A DNA stretch of 64,000 nucleotides from the NCBI GenBank assembly GCA_047600785.1, contig JASGKH010000001.1:1054001-1118000 (forward strand), read 5' to 3'. The notes under the pieces were generated by a model, which ran no database searches, was not told where the DNA came from, and saw only the letters and a list, made by a program, of their open reading frames with translations. This document shows, one piece after another, positions 1 through 9,658 of this stretch; the stretch's first letter is position 1, and each line of letters begins with the position of its first letter. This stretch comes from Breznakibacter sp047600785 (GTDB lineage: Bacteria > Bacteroidota > Bacteroidia > Bacteroidales > Marinilabiliaceae). The position numbers and the translations under genes were made by a program.

Positions 1-161
1 GATACTTTATCTATCGGCAAAATAAGGTCGAAAGGTAAAGGGTATCTCCATCGAAGCGTCAACAATGTCTTTACCGTAGCGCAGAACAATGTCGTGACAT
101 TATTGCTTCGACAATCCATGCCTGATGCTCCTCTATTTTCGGTCTTCTGCAGCTCAGAGGC

Positions 162-2472
162 TTATCTTGCAATTGCGACAGGGTTGTTTGGTTTGACGTG
201 CACCTCTTTTCCGTACACGAACAATGAGAGAGCATTTTTGCAATGCGGGATAATTTCAACCTGGGTGTGCGACACGCGTATCTCAATGTCATTCCCCATG
301 AACGTAATCCTGAATGCGTATTCTTTCCATTGTGGCGGAATGGAAGGATTGAGGTACAATGTTTGGTCGTACACACGTTTTCCGCCAAACCCTTCCACCA
401 CGGCTACCCAGGTGCCTGCCATGCTGGTGATGTGGAGGCCTTTCGTGTACTTCATGGTTATAGTCGTCAAGGTCGAGACGCGAGGTCCTCAGATACATTT
501 CGTATGCTTTGTCTATATGCCCGGTTTTGGCTGCCAGGACTGCATGCACACAGGGCGACAGCGACGATTCGTGTACCGTGCGTGGCTCGTAAAACTCAAA
601 GTTGCGACGGATGGTGTCAAGGTCAAACTCATCTTCGAACACGTAAATGCCTTGCAACGTGTCGGCCTGTTTTATAAAGCACGAACGTAAGATCCTGTCC
701 CACGACCAATGCTGGTTGATGGGGCGCTGTGCCGGATCAAGGTCGCGTGCCATCAATTGTTCCTTGTCCATGTAGTTATCTTGTTGCATAAACACGTTCA
801 TATGGTCGTTGAACGGGAAATGCATGTTTGCCACGATATTGGCCCAATGTGTTGTTTCTGCATCAAGGTCGAAGTCAATGGATCTCAGGATGGTGTTGAG
901 CCGTGCGGGGTTTGATTGGCGTACCGCGTCGATGCATTGTGCCGCATAGCGAAGGCACCACACGGCAAATTTGTTGGTATACCAGTTGTTGTTGACGTTG
1001 TTTTCGTATTCATTGGGACCTGTAACGCCCAGGATCACGTATTTTTTACGCTGCTCCGACCAGGTCGCGCGTTGGCTCCAAAAGCGGGCAATGCCAATGA
1101 GCACTTCCAGTCCGTATTCTTCCAGATATTGGTAATCGCCCGTATGACGGATATAGTTATGTATGGCAAATGCGATAGCGCCATTGCGGTGGATCTCCTC
1201 AAACGTAATTTCCCATTCGTTGTGGCACTCTTCACCGTTCATGGTCACCATTGGGTAAAGGGCGGCACCACTGGTGAACCCTAGTTTTCGGGCATTCTCG
1301 ATGGCTTTCTGCAAATGTTTGTATCGGTATACCAACAATTGGCGCGTGACTTCTTTGGGAGCCGTTGATACGTAAAAGGGAATGCAATATGCTTCGGTGT
1401 CCCAGTACGTACTTCCGCCGTATTTCTCGCCCGTAAAACCTTTGGGACCTATGTTCAGGCGGGCGTCTTCGCCCGTGTAGGTTTGGTTAAGATGAAAAAT
1501 ATTGAAACGGATGCCTTGTTGGGCAGCCACGTCGCCATCGATGCGTATATCGCTGTGCGTCCATTTTTCGGCCCATTTCTGCTTATGCTGCCCCAACATG
1601 GTTTCGAAGCCCTTTGTCAGGGCATGGCGTGCACCGGCCTTGGCGGCGTCGGTCAAAGTATCGGGCGCATGGTTCAGGTTGCTGCAGACGGCCACGTATT
1701 TGTAGATTGTAGCTGTTTGCCCTGCATTGACGGGCAAAGAGGTTTTGTTTGCCGCCAGATGTGCCGTCTGTACCAAGTCGGCTTTGGCAGTGGCATTGGC
1801 CGAGTCGATTTGCAAATGATAGGCCATGGCAAATGCCACGCGAAAGTCGAGCTTTTTGGTTTGCCCCAGTAAGCAGGCCCCGCCTTGCGAGGCTTCGGTC
1901 GATAGGATATGCCAGAATTTCTCGTCGTAATTGGCATCCTCGTTTTCCACATCACCGTCGATGTATGGCTCAAAAGTAATCTTGCCCGAAAAATTCACGG
2001 GAGTCACGGCGTAGCGGATGGCCGCGTTCTCGGTATCCACCATGCTCAAAAAGCGGAGTGTTTCAACCTTTAGCGTCTTTCCCGAAGGCAAAATGGCTTC
2101 GAAGGAGCGTGTCAACGTGCCTTCCTGCATGTTCAGCACACGGCGGAACTTTTTGGTACGGCAAGTATAAAGATCAAGCATTTCACCGTCGGCCCATATA
2201 TTGATCCCGATGTAGTTGGGGGAATTAAGCACTTTGGCGAAATATTCGGGATAACCGTTCTTCCACCACCCCACACGGGTTTTGTCGGGGTAATAGATGC
2301 CGGCCACATAACTGCCGCGAAGGGTCGGACCGGAATAATGCTCTTCAAAATTGGCCCGTTGGCCCATTTTCCCGTTGCCCAAACTGAAAATGCTTTCGGA
2401 TGATTTGTGCATTTCGGGTTTAAAGCCTTCTTCGATGATGCACCATTCGTCGTGTACCAAATAGGGTTTCAT
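162..2472 (-). CDS. Maltose phosphorylase-like GH65 enzyme, frame broken near the C-terminus
   Basis: Cytoplasmic GH65 phosphorylase that likely splits maltose with phosphate into glucose and beta-glucose-1-phosphate. The first frame runs from the ATG at 2472 with a normal GH65 N-terminus. It carries the catalytic-acid motif TGPNEYENN (Glu488, matching Glu487 of the Lactobacillus brevis enzyme from memory) and WDTEAYC. After LDDYNHEVHE the frame turns to nonsense. The next frame resumes with GLHITSMAGTW, the conserved GH65 C-terminal barrel/lid sequence, and stops at 162-164. Removing one T of the ttt at 441-443 restores a 769-residue protein of normal length. It is the last gene of an operon behind the MFS transporter and beta-phosphoglucomutase, whose substrate is the product of this reaction. 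Kojibiose or trehalose phosphorylase are alternatives; context favours maltose. Confidence 0.88.
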
Positions 2473-2667
2473 ACGTAAGTGATTTGTTTTTTAAGGTTGC
2501 ATGGGACTCGCATGATGAATTCTCTCCTGTATTTATATTTGACGGATCATGCTCGTTTCACCTAGCCTATGTTTTAAGAAACAGAGAATTTTATATCCCA
2601 AATAGCCCAAAGACAAATGTGTTAGATGTCAGGGTATTGTCTTTTGGCTGGATGTCTTTTTCTCTAT

Positions 2668-3315
2668 TTACAATGTTTTTAGTTTGTCTAAATTCATGCA
2701 GTGCAGCCCGTCCACCACTAAATTGGCTTTACCCAACGTGGCTGTAGAGCCGATGCCCACACAGCGCATATTGGCGGCGATGGCAGCTTCGATGCCGGCC
2801 TCGGCATCTTCGAACACCACGCACTGGTTTGGATGGCATGCCAATACTTGTGCGCCCATCAAGAACACCTGGGGATCAGGCTTTGCCTTTGTCGCCTTGT
2901 TGCCGTCGATAATGGCATCGAACAAATCTGATAATTCCAGACGGTCCAATATGGTCATGGCATTTTTACTGGCCGATCCCAAAGCTGTCAGAATGCCGTG
3001 GTGGCGTAGTTCCCATAAAAATTCTCTGGCACCCGGAAGTATTTCGTCGGGCTTCATTTGTGTGATATAGCTGACGTAACGTTCGTTCTTTCGTGCGGCA
3101 AGTTCGTTTTTTTTGTCTTCAGGAAGCGAAATACCCCCAATCCCCAGTAGTATTTCCAACGATGCCATTCGGCTTACACCTTTGAGACGTTCGTTGTCGG
3201 TTTCGGTGAAATCGAACCCCAATTCCTTGGCCAATTCTTTCCACGCAATATAGTGGTACTTGGCAGTGTCCACAATCACCCCATCCAAATCGAAGAGGCA
3301 GGCTTTGATTTCCAT
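2668..3315 (-). CDS. pgmB: Beta-phosphoglucomutase (HAD superfamily)
   Basis: Converts beta-D-glucose-1-phosphate to glucose-6-phosphate in the cytoplasm. The protein is 215 aa, normal for the family. HAD motif I is FDLDGV with nucleophile Asp9 and acid/base Asp11. The cap domain carries the specificity signature LKGVSR. Motif II is LGSASKN, motif III is KAKPDP and motif IV is FEDAEAGIEAA. It lies 45 bases after the MFS gene and 195 bases before the GH65 phosphorylase on the same strand, so the three form a transport-phosphorolysis-isomerisation unit. The SKN and LKGVSR motifs point to beta-PGM rather than a general phosphatase. Confidence 0.93.
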   Translation of the reverse strand: MEIKACLFDLDGVIVDTAKYHYIAWKELAKELGFDFTETDNERLKGVSRMASLEILLGIGGISLPEDKKNELAARKNERYVSYITQMKPDEILPGAREFLWELRHHGILTALGSASKNAMTILDRLELSDLFDAIIDGNKATKAKPDPQVFLMGAQVLACHPNQCVVFEDAEAGIEAAIAANMRCVGIGSTATLGKANLVVDGLHCMNLDKLKTL

Positions 3316-3360
3316 GTCTGTTTTAGTTTACCAGGCAGAAGATATTGGAGAACTTCTGTC

Positions 3361-4686
3361 TTAAATTTTTGGTTTGTCATCCACGAAGTAAACGGCTATG
3401 GCGCCCAAAAGCATTGAAATGCCGGCCAGCATAAGTATGTAAATGGCCTGTCCGTGGAAGAATATCTTCAAAATGCTTCCCCCCAGTAAGCCGCTCAGGA
3501 TTTGGGGCCCGGCAATGGTAAAATTGAAAATACCCATGTACACGCCCATCTTTTTTGCCGGCAATGCGCTCGAAAGTATGGCGAACGGCAATGAAAGGAT
3601 TGCGGCCCATGCAATGCCCACGCCCACCATCGATAAAATGAGCATGTGGGGATTGTTGAACAGATACATCGAAATGTAACCGAGTGCACCTGCAGCCAGG
3701 GCCAGTGCATAAACCGTTTTTCGGCTGGTGAGTTTGGCCAGCCACGGCATGGCAATTGAAAAAAGTGCGGCAAAAAGACTATAGGCGCCAAAAATGATGC
3801 CTACCCAGTTACCCGCTTCATTGTAGGCCGGCGAAGTGGCATCGCCCACCGGTGTGCTCCAGTAATGCTGGGCGACTGCCGGTGTGGTATAAACCCACAT
3901 CAGGTAAAGCGAGAACCAAGCAAAGAGTTGGACAACGGCCAATTGCCACATGGTTTTGGGCATTGAAACGATCAGTTGTTTAAAACCGGTTTTCTCTGTT
4001 GTCTCTTCCTCTGAAATGTTTTTGTATTCGGCAAATGCGGTGGGAGGGTATTCTTTTGTTTTGAACACGGTAACCAATACGCTGGCAATTAGTACGGCTC
4101 CTCCGATGTAGAACGACCATATGACCGATTGGGGGACCTGACCGTCGGGAGCTTCGTTTGCGACGCCCAGCATGTTGGTAAGAACATAAGGAAGGATTGA
4201 TCCGATGACGGCTCCTACATTAATGAGGAAACTTTGGATAGAATACCCTAAATTACGTTGTTCTTCGGGCACCATGTCGGCAACCAATGCCCTAAAGGGT
4301 TGGAAGGTGACGTTGAATGAGCCGTCCATTAACGCAAAGATCACGGCCCCGAAAATCACGGGAGCCATTACGGCCACTACCATTGCTGCGTTAGGCATGA
4401 GGAACATGGCCAACATGGATACCAATGCACCCCCCAGAATATAGGGTAACCTCCGTCCCAGGCGATTCCATGTTTTGTCGGATGCGTATCCCACTATTGG
4501 CTGCACGATCAGTCCCATCAGCGGGGCAGCCAACCAAAATAATGAAAGGTGGTGTAAATCAGCGCCAAGATTTGACAGGATGCGGCTTACGTTGGCGTTT
4601 TGCAACGCAAATCCGAATTGTACGCCCAAAAATCCGAAACTGATATTCCAGATTTGCCAAAACGAGAGTTTGGGTAGTTGTTTCAT
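3361..4686 (-). CDS. MFS sugar transporter, maltose/oligosaccharide type
   Basis: Inner-membrane transporter of about 12 helices and 441 aa, in the MFS group that includes SLC45 and bacterial maltose permeases. The start used is ATG 4684-4686 (MKQLPKLSFWQIWN), which gives the family's usual N-terminus. The upstream in-frame extension is rich in unlikely residues and was dropped. The loop between helices 2 and 3 has DKTWNRLGRRLPYILGG, typical of this group. It is first gene of the operon with pgmB and the GH65 phosphorylase, which implies import of maltose or short maltodextrins from the periplasm. Two LacI-type operator-like sites and a -7 element lie upstream. Confidence 0.85.
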   Translation of the reverse strand: MKQLPKLSFWQIWNISFGFLGVQFGFALQNANVSRILSNLGADLHHLSLFWLAAPLMGLIVQPIVGYASDKTWNRLGRRLPYILGGALVSMLAMFLMPNAAMVVAVMAPVIFGAVIFALMDGSFNVTFQPFRALVADMVPEEQRNLGYSIQSFLINVGAVIGSILPYVLTNMLGVANEAPDGQVPQSVIWSFYIGGAVLIASVLVTVFKTKEYPPTAFAEYKNISEEETTEKTGFKQLIVSMPKTMWQLAVVQLFAWFSLYLMWVYTTPAVAQHYWSTPVGDATSPAYNEAGNWVGIIFGAYSLFAALFSIAMPWLAKLTSRKTVYALALAAGALGYISMYLFNNPHMLILSMVGVGIAWAAILSLPFAILSSALPAKKMGVYMGIFNFTIAGPQILSGLLGGSILKIFFHGQAIYILMLAGISMLLGAIAVYFVDDKPKI

Positions 4687-5008
4687 TGTTAATTCATTTG
4701 TTTTTGGGTTGACAAAGAATCGCTTTTGAATTGCTGCAACGGCGATGCGTTGCCGAAAAGCACTCAAATATACATTACATTGCCAATGAATCAACAAGGA
4801 ACCGTGCGCGGAAAGTTTGCGCAATAATTACTTGTTGTTGCATCCTTTTGATAGGACCAACAAGTTAATCAGGAAAGGTACGAAAAGTCGTTAAATCAGG
4901 AGTGGGTTCTAAATCCACATGCAAAGTTATACATTTTTAACAATCCGATTCAGTTTTTTTGCTTGCAAGGACCTGCGGGATTGGTGGTTGTGTGCGAAAT
5001 TCCTTTTT

Positions 5009-5020
5009 GCAAACGTTTGC
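5009..5020. promoter_or_regulatory. LacI-family operator, perfect palindrome
   Basis: GCAAACGTTTGC is a perfect 12-base palindrome with the central CG step typical of LacI/GalR operators. The identical sequence recurs at 6425-6436 on the other side of the regulator gene. It lies upstream of the -7 element for the transporter operon. Confidence 0.65.
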
Positions 5021-5073
5021 GACCGGATTAAAATATTTTTTGGGATTTTTAGTTTTTTTCATTGGATGTTTCC

Positions 5074-5085
5074 GAAAACGTTTGC
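5074..5085. promoter_or_regulatory. LacI-family operator, one mismatch
   Basis: GAAAACGTTTGC differs from the perfect palindrome at 5009-5020 by one base and sits 65 bases from it centre to centre, about six helical turns. It lies just past the regulator's stop codon. Confidence 0.5.
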
Positions 5086-5098
5086 GGAAAATGGATTA

Positions 5099-6116
5099 TT
5101 AAATGGCTGTCGAACCACGTTCTCTGAGTTCGGGAGTGAGGACGATGGTCCTGAACGGTTCATGCTTTTCGGGATTATCGATACGGCCGAGCAACAGTTT
5201 TACCGCTTCTTTTCCTATTTCATAGCCTTTTTGTTCGACTGTCGATAAGGTGGGAGTGGTGATGGTGGTATTAGGTCCGTCGCCAAAGCCCATAATTTTG
5301 ATTTGCTGGGGTATTTTAATTCCTTCTTTTTGAAGAACCTGCATCGCCGTAATGGCTGTGGAGTCGTTTACGCCAAAAATACCGTCGGCCGTTTTGGCTA
5401 GCTCGATTATTTTTGACTGGTTTTTCCATACCTCTTCACGTGTATCACATCGCAGAACCAACCTGTCGTCGTAACTGATCCCATGTTCGGCCAATGCTTT
5501 TTTATACCCTTCCAATCTTAGTTTGCCAATGAGAAGATGCTGTGGGCCCGCAAGATGGATGATCTGCCTGCATCCACGTTCAATTAAATGGGTTACGGCA
5601 ATTTTAGCGCCCTCTGTATCGTCGATAATCACCCTGTCGGTTTCTATTTCATCGCAAATCCTGTCAAAAAAAACCAGCGGGGTGTGGTTATCCACAATAT
5701 TCTCGAGATGGTCGAACGTGCGTGTGGTTTTGCTCATTGATACCAAAATTCCGTCCACCCGGTTGTCCAGCAGGGCTTGTGTGTCGATGGCTTCACGGGC
5801 ATCGCTTTCGTTGCTTTGGCATATCATTATTTTATAACCTTTGGCGTAGGCTATGTCTTCGATACCACTGATGACCGAAGAGAAAAAATGATGGACGATT
5901 TTCGGGAATGACAATGCCTATCGTAAATGTTTTTGCACTTTTCAGACTTAAGGCAAGGGCATTAGGGCGATACTTTACTTTTTCTGCAAAAGTTTGCACA
6001 AGCTTCTTGGTTTCGGGGCTGATATCGGGATGGTCCTTCAAGGCGCGACTTACCGTGGAGGCTGAAATCTGAAGGATTTTGGCAATGTCTTTAATGGTGA
6101 TTGGGTGCGATTTCAT
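5099..6116 (-). CDS. LacI/GalR-family transcriptional regulator, frame broken
   Basis: DNA-binding regulator. The N-terminus from ATG 6114-6116 reads ITIKDIAKILQISASTVSRALKD, split here as helix ITIKDIAKILQIS then recognition helix STVSRALKD. This is the classical LacI HTH, followed by the hinge YRPNALALSLKS. The frame is lost after IGIVIPE and resumes as IVHHFFSSVISGIEDIAY, the start of the periplasmic-binding-protein-like sensor domain, which is complete to a stop at 5099. Deleting one base in the run near 5903-5906 gives a normal 338-residue protein. It sits between the two arms of the starch/maltose locus, and matching operators occur on both sides. It is the likely local regulator in place of a SusR-type protein; its ligand is unknown. 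Confidence 0.88.
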
Positions 6117-6400
6117 AAAGTGATGACATGTTTTAAGGGGCGACCACATAAATATAGTGATAATCCGCATGGGGATCACCTGGACTGTGAAGGATGCATT
6201 GTTAGGATGTCCTTCAGCTACATAATTCATGTGGATCGGGTTACTTGTTCCAGTCCTTTGTAAAGGTAGTTGAAAATGGTAAAACTGCTGGAATGTAAAT
6301 GAGTTGCACGTGATAAAGATCATGGTTTTGACCGTTTCCATACATCGGACACCCACATTTGCCAATCGATTAAAAATGATTTTTATCATGAAATTTTTCT

Positions 6401-6436
6401 GCAAACGAAACCGCAAACGAAACCGCAAACGTTTGC
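6401..6436. promoter_or_regulatory. Tandem LacI-type half-sites ending in a perfect operator
   Basis: Three 12-base units start at 6401, 6413 and 6425. Two copies of GCAAACGAAACC are followed by GCAAACGTTTGC. The last unit is identical to the operator at 5009-5020. The array lies 41 bases upstream of the proposed -33 element of susC, so binding here would more easily activate or loop than block the polymerase; that is inference. Confidence 0.6.
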
Positions 6437-6476
6437 AGTATTTTTTCTGTAAAAGTCTGTCTATTAGAGTTAAAAA

Positions 6477-6510
6477 TTGTTTACAAATCGATTTTTGTGC
6501 CTTAGATTTG
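6477..6510 (+). promoter_or_regulatory. Bacteroidota promoter of the susC operon
   Basis: TAGATTTG at 6503-6510 matches the -7 consensus TAnnTTTG, and TTGT at 6477 sits exactly 26 bases upstream in the -33 place. The predicted transcript starts near 6516 and has a leader of about 120 bases before the susC ATG at 6639. Confidence 0.6.
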
Positions 6511-6638
6511 TAGTGTCCTTTACAGGATGACAGGTTATCAGGAAAAGGTGTTTTCGAAAAGTCTTCTCAATCTTCCGTAGGTTCTAAATGTCCATTTAAG
6601 AATCGAGATCGCTATTGTTAAATTTTAATTCAAGCTTT

Positions 6639-9600
6639 ATGAGAAAATCAGTTGATTTGTTGAAAGTCATGTTTTTCTTATTGGGGTGGACGTTTATGTT
6701 GAGCGTTAACGCCCAAGAAAGAACTGTGACCGGAACTGTGACCGACGCATCTACCGGGGAGCCTATGCCTGGCGTCACTGTAGTGGTGAAAGGCACAACC
6801 AACGGAACGATTACGACTCCGATGGGGACATATTCGTTGAAAGCGTCTGCCGGAAATGTGTTAACCTTTTCTTTTATAGGATTTAAAACCCAAGAGGTCA
6901 CATTGGTAAGCCAGACTGCGGTAAATGTAGCCTTAGAACCCGAGGTTGTCGGGGTGGACGAGGTGGTTGTGATTGGCTATGGCGTTTCCAAAAAGAAAGA
7001 TCTAACCGGTTCTGTGCAAACTGTTTCTGCCAAAGACTTTAATCAGGGAGCCATTACTTCACCGCAACAATTGATGAATGGGAAGGTCGCAGGTGTTCAG
7101 ATTACCGATGGAGGTGGTGCTCCGGGCAGTAAGTCAACCATTCGCGTTCGAGGCGGCTCATCGCTTAAGGCAAGCAATGATCCGTTGATCATTGTGGACG
7201 GGGTACCGATGGACAACAGTGATATTTCTGGGATGTCGAACCCGCTAAGTGTTGTTAATCCAAATGATATAGAGACTTTTACTGTATTGAAAGATGCTTC
7301 GGCTGCGGCAATTTATGGTAGTCGTGCATCCAATGGCGTAATCCTTATTACGACCAAAAAAGGAAAAGAGACCGCAATGCGGGTCGAATATACGGGCACT
7401 GCTTCTGTGAACACCCCAACTAAAATGGTTGACGTATTATCGGCCGATGAATACCGTACTTTGTTGGCCGAGAAATTCCCCGGTAACGTTGGTTTGATGG
7501 GAAATGCATCTACCGATTGGCAAAAAGAGATTTACCGTACCAGTATGAGTACCGATCATTCGTTGGCATTATCCGGAAACGTGAAAAATGTGTTGCCTTT
7601 TCGTGCCTCTGTCGGCTACAATAATTCCAACGGTATTTTGGATGAATCCCAATTGCAGCGGACTACCGGTTCGTTGAACCTGAGTCCTGCATTGTTCCAG
7701 GATCATCTTCGTATCAACGCGTCGTTGAAAGGGATGTTGATGAAAAACGATTTTTCAAATACCGATGCGGTAGGAGATGCCTTGAACATCGATCCGACCC
7801 AGGCCGTGACAGGGGATGACTATTCTGCTTTTGGCGGATATTTTGCATGGGCAGGTTCGGATGGCAACCCTATCTCCATTGCTCCCACGAACCCCCGTGC
7901 CAAGATAGACCAAAAACGTAACAAATCTACTGTGGATCGTTTTATCGGAAACCTTCAGATGGATTATAAATTCCATTTTTTACCCGATTTGAGGGCGAAC
8001 CTCAACATTGGTACTGATATTTCAACCGGTAAAGACGATGGTGGTGTCCAAAATTACGCGGGTGCGGCATGGGATGTGGCGGCTTACGCCAGGGGCGGTG
8101 CCTACAACACGTACAATCAGAAGAAAAAGAATGAATTGCTGGATTTCTATTTGCAATACACCAAAGATCTTGCTGATATTAAATCCCGCTTTGATGTAAT
8201 GGGTGGTTATTCATGGCAACATTTCTGGAAGCAGGAAGAGACAGCTGCTTTTTACAACGATCCTTTGGATCCGGACGCCGACCATGTTCGTGATCCTTAT
8301 AAAATGACAAAATCGGAGAATTATCTGGTATCATTCTTTGGTCGTGCCAATTATGTGTACGATGATCGTTACTTCCTGACATTCACTTTGCGTAATGATG
8401 GATCTTCGCGTTTTGCAGAAGAAAACCGTTGGGGCTTGTTCCCGTCATTGGCTTTGGCATGGAATGTCACACAGGAAAATTTCCTGAAAAACAGCAATGC
8501 CGTTTCGAATTTGAAATTACGTTTGGGGTATGGTGTCACCGGCCAGCAGGATATCGGTAGCGATTACGGATATTTCGGAATTTATACAGCTGGTGAAACC
8601 ACTGCTGCATATGTATATTATAAAGAGGAGAACGGTAATTATACCCGTTACATGGTCAATACGCTTCGTCCCGAGGGCTATGATGCCAATTTAAAATGGG
8701 AAGAAACTACTACTTATAATGTCGGTTTGGATTATGGATTCCTAAATGACCGCATTTATGGCAACGTCGATGTGTACTTACGCAAAACCAATGATCTGTT
8801 GAATGAGATTCCAGTACCTGCCGGCGCCAACCTCGAAAATGTGTTGACCACAAACGTTGGTAATCTCGAAAACAAGGGGATTGAGTTCTCGGTAAACGGC
8901 GTAATTGCAAAACGCAAAGACCTGACCTGGGAAGTTGGAGCCAATGTCACTTACAACAAAAATGAGATCACCAAATTAACCACTGTCGATGATCCGGATT
9001 ATGTGGGTGTTGCAACCGGTGATATCAGTGGCGGTACGGGCAACATGATTAAATTGCATCAGGTGGGACAACCTGCCGGCTCTTTCTTCGTGTACGAACA
9101 AGTGTATGGTCAGGACGGCAAACCCATTGAGGGTCTTTATGTGGATCGGGATGAAGATGGCGAGATCACGACCTCGGATATGTATATCGCCGGGAACCCT
9201 GCTCCTAAAGTCATGTTGGGCATCAACACATCTTTGAACTACAAAAATTGGGATTTCAATATGTCGGGACGTGCCAATCTTGGGATGAAAGTCTATAACA
9301 ACATTGCCTCCAATAATGGTTATTTCAACAGAATGCAAACCAATGGCCAGTTTTTGAACAACATCAATAGCGATGTGTTCAATACCGGATTTTATACTGC
9401 CCAGTATTTTTCTGATTATTATGTGCAGGATGCTTCATTCTTCCGAATGGATAATATCACACTGGGGTATCGCATTAAAGGGTTGATGAACAATAAAATA
9501 AACATGCGTGTGTGTGCAACCGTCAACAATGTGTTCGTCATTACCAAATATGACGGCATTGATCCCGAAGTTGCAGATGGTATTGACAGGAACATCTATC

Positions 9601-9644
9601 CTCGTCCCCGCACATTTATGCTGGGTGTAAATGTTTCATTCTAA
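6639..9644 (+). CDS. susC: SusC-family TonB-dependent outer-membrane transporter
   Basis: Outer-membrane barrel that takes up glycans with its SusD lid, powered by TonB. It has 1001 aa from ATG 6639; the 8-codon upstream TTG extension was rejected because the signal peptide starts at MRKSVDLLK. Signal peptide is about residues 1-26 (ends SVNAQ). A carboxypeptidase-like regulatory domain follows at about 28-105 (TVTGTVTDASTGEPMPGV). Then come the TonB box-like DEVVVIGYG at about 107-115, the plug (LMNGKVAGVQ, IRVRGGSS, GSRASNGVILITTKKG) and the beta barrel. It is the first gene of the operon, with susD 14 bases downstream. Starch or maltodextrin as substrate is inferred from the neighbours. 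Confidence 0.95.
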   Translation: MRKSVDLLKVMFFLLGWTFMLSVNAQERTVTGTVTDASTGEPMPGVTVVVKGTTNGTITTPMGTYSLKASAGNVLTFSFIGFKTQEVTLVSQTAVNVALEPEVVGVDEVVVIGYGVSKKKDLTGSVQTVSAKDFNQGAITSPQQLMNGKVAGVQITDGGGAPGSKSTIRVRGGSSLKASNDPLIIVDGVPMDNSDISGMSNPLSVVNPNDIETFTVLKDASAAAIYGSRASNGVILITTKKGKETAMRVEYTGTASVNTPTKMVDVLSADEYRTLLAEKFPGNVGLMGNASTDWQKEIYRTSMSTDHSLALSGNVKNVLPFRASVGYNNSNGILDESQLQRTTGSLNLSPALFQDHLRINASLKGMLMKNDFSNTDAVGDALNIDPTQAVTGDDYSAFGGYFAWAGSDGNPISIAPTNPRAKIDQKRNKSTVDRFIGNLQMDYKFHFLPDLRANLNIGTDISTGKDDGGVQNYAGAAWDVAAYARGGAYNTYNQKKKNELLDFYLQYTKDLADIKSRFDVMGGYSWQHFWKQEETAAFYNDPLDPDADHVRDPYKMTKSENYLVSFFGRANYVYDDRYFLTFTLRNDGSSRFAEENRWGLFPSLALAWNVTQENFLKNSNAVSNLKLRLGYGVTGQQDIGSDYGYFGIYTAGETTAAYVYYKEENGNYTRYMVNTLRPEGYDANLKWEETTTYNVGLDYGFLNDRIYGNVDVYLRKTNDLLNEIPVPAGANLENVLTTNVGNLENKGIEFSVNGVIAKRKDLTWEVGANVTYNKNEITKLTTVDDPDYVGVATGDISGGTGNMIKLHQVGQPAGSFFVYEQVYGQDGKPIEGLYVDRDEDGEITTSDMYIAGNPAPKVMLGINTSLNYKNWDFNMSGRANLGMKVYNNIASNNGYFNRMQTNGQFLNNINSDVFNTGFYTAQYFSDYYVQDASFFRMDNITLGYRIKGLMNNKINMRVCATVNNVFVITKYDGIDPEVADGIDRNIYPRPRTFMLGVNVSF

Positions 9645-9658
9645 AAAATTGAATCACG

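Larger units (their letters stand above)
4687..5098 (-). promoter_or_regulatory. Promoter/operator region of the MFS-pgmB-GH65 operon
   Basis: Gene-free stretch between the transporter start and the regulator's stop. It holds a minus-strand -7 match (TAACTTTG read on the minus strand, 4922-4929) with no clear -33 partner. It also holds two operator-like sites listed separately, and an imperfect copy of a sequence found again in the susC leader (4865-4920). Position and operator content suggest control by the neighbouring LacI-type protein; this is inference. Confidence 0.5.

Noticed and set aside
1..161. A short open minus-strand tail ending at a TAA at 7-9, downstream of the GH65 gene
   Set aside because: Only about 30 codons with no usable start and no recognisable similarity; not enough to call a gene or a further frame-broken one.
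94..690. 198-codon plus-strand frame opposite the GH65 gene
   Set aside because: Antisense to the conserved GH65 C-terminus; a shadow frame.
2473..2667. Separate promoter for the GH65 gene
   Set aside because: A TATATTTG match at 2532-2539 is on the plus strand, where no gene follows; no good minus-strand element was seen.
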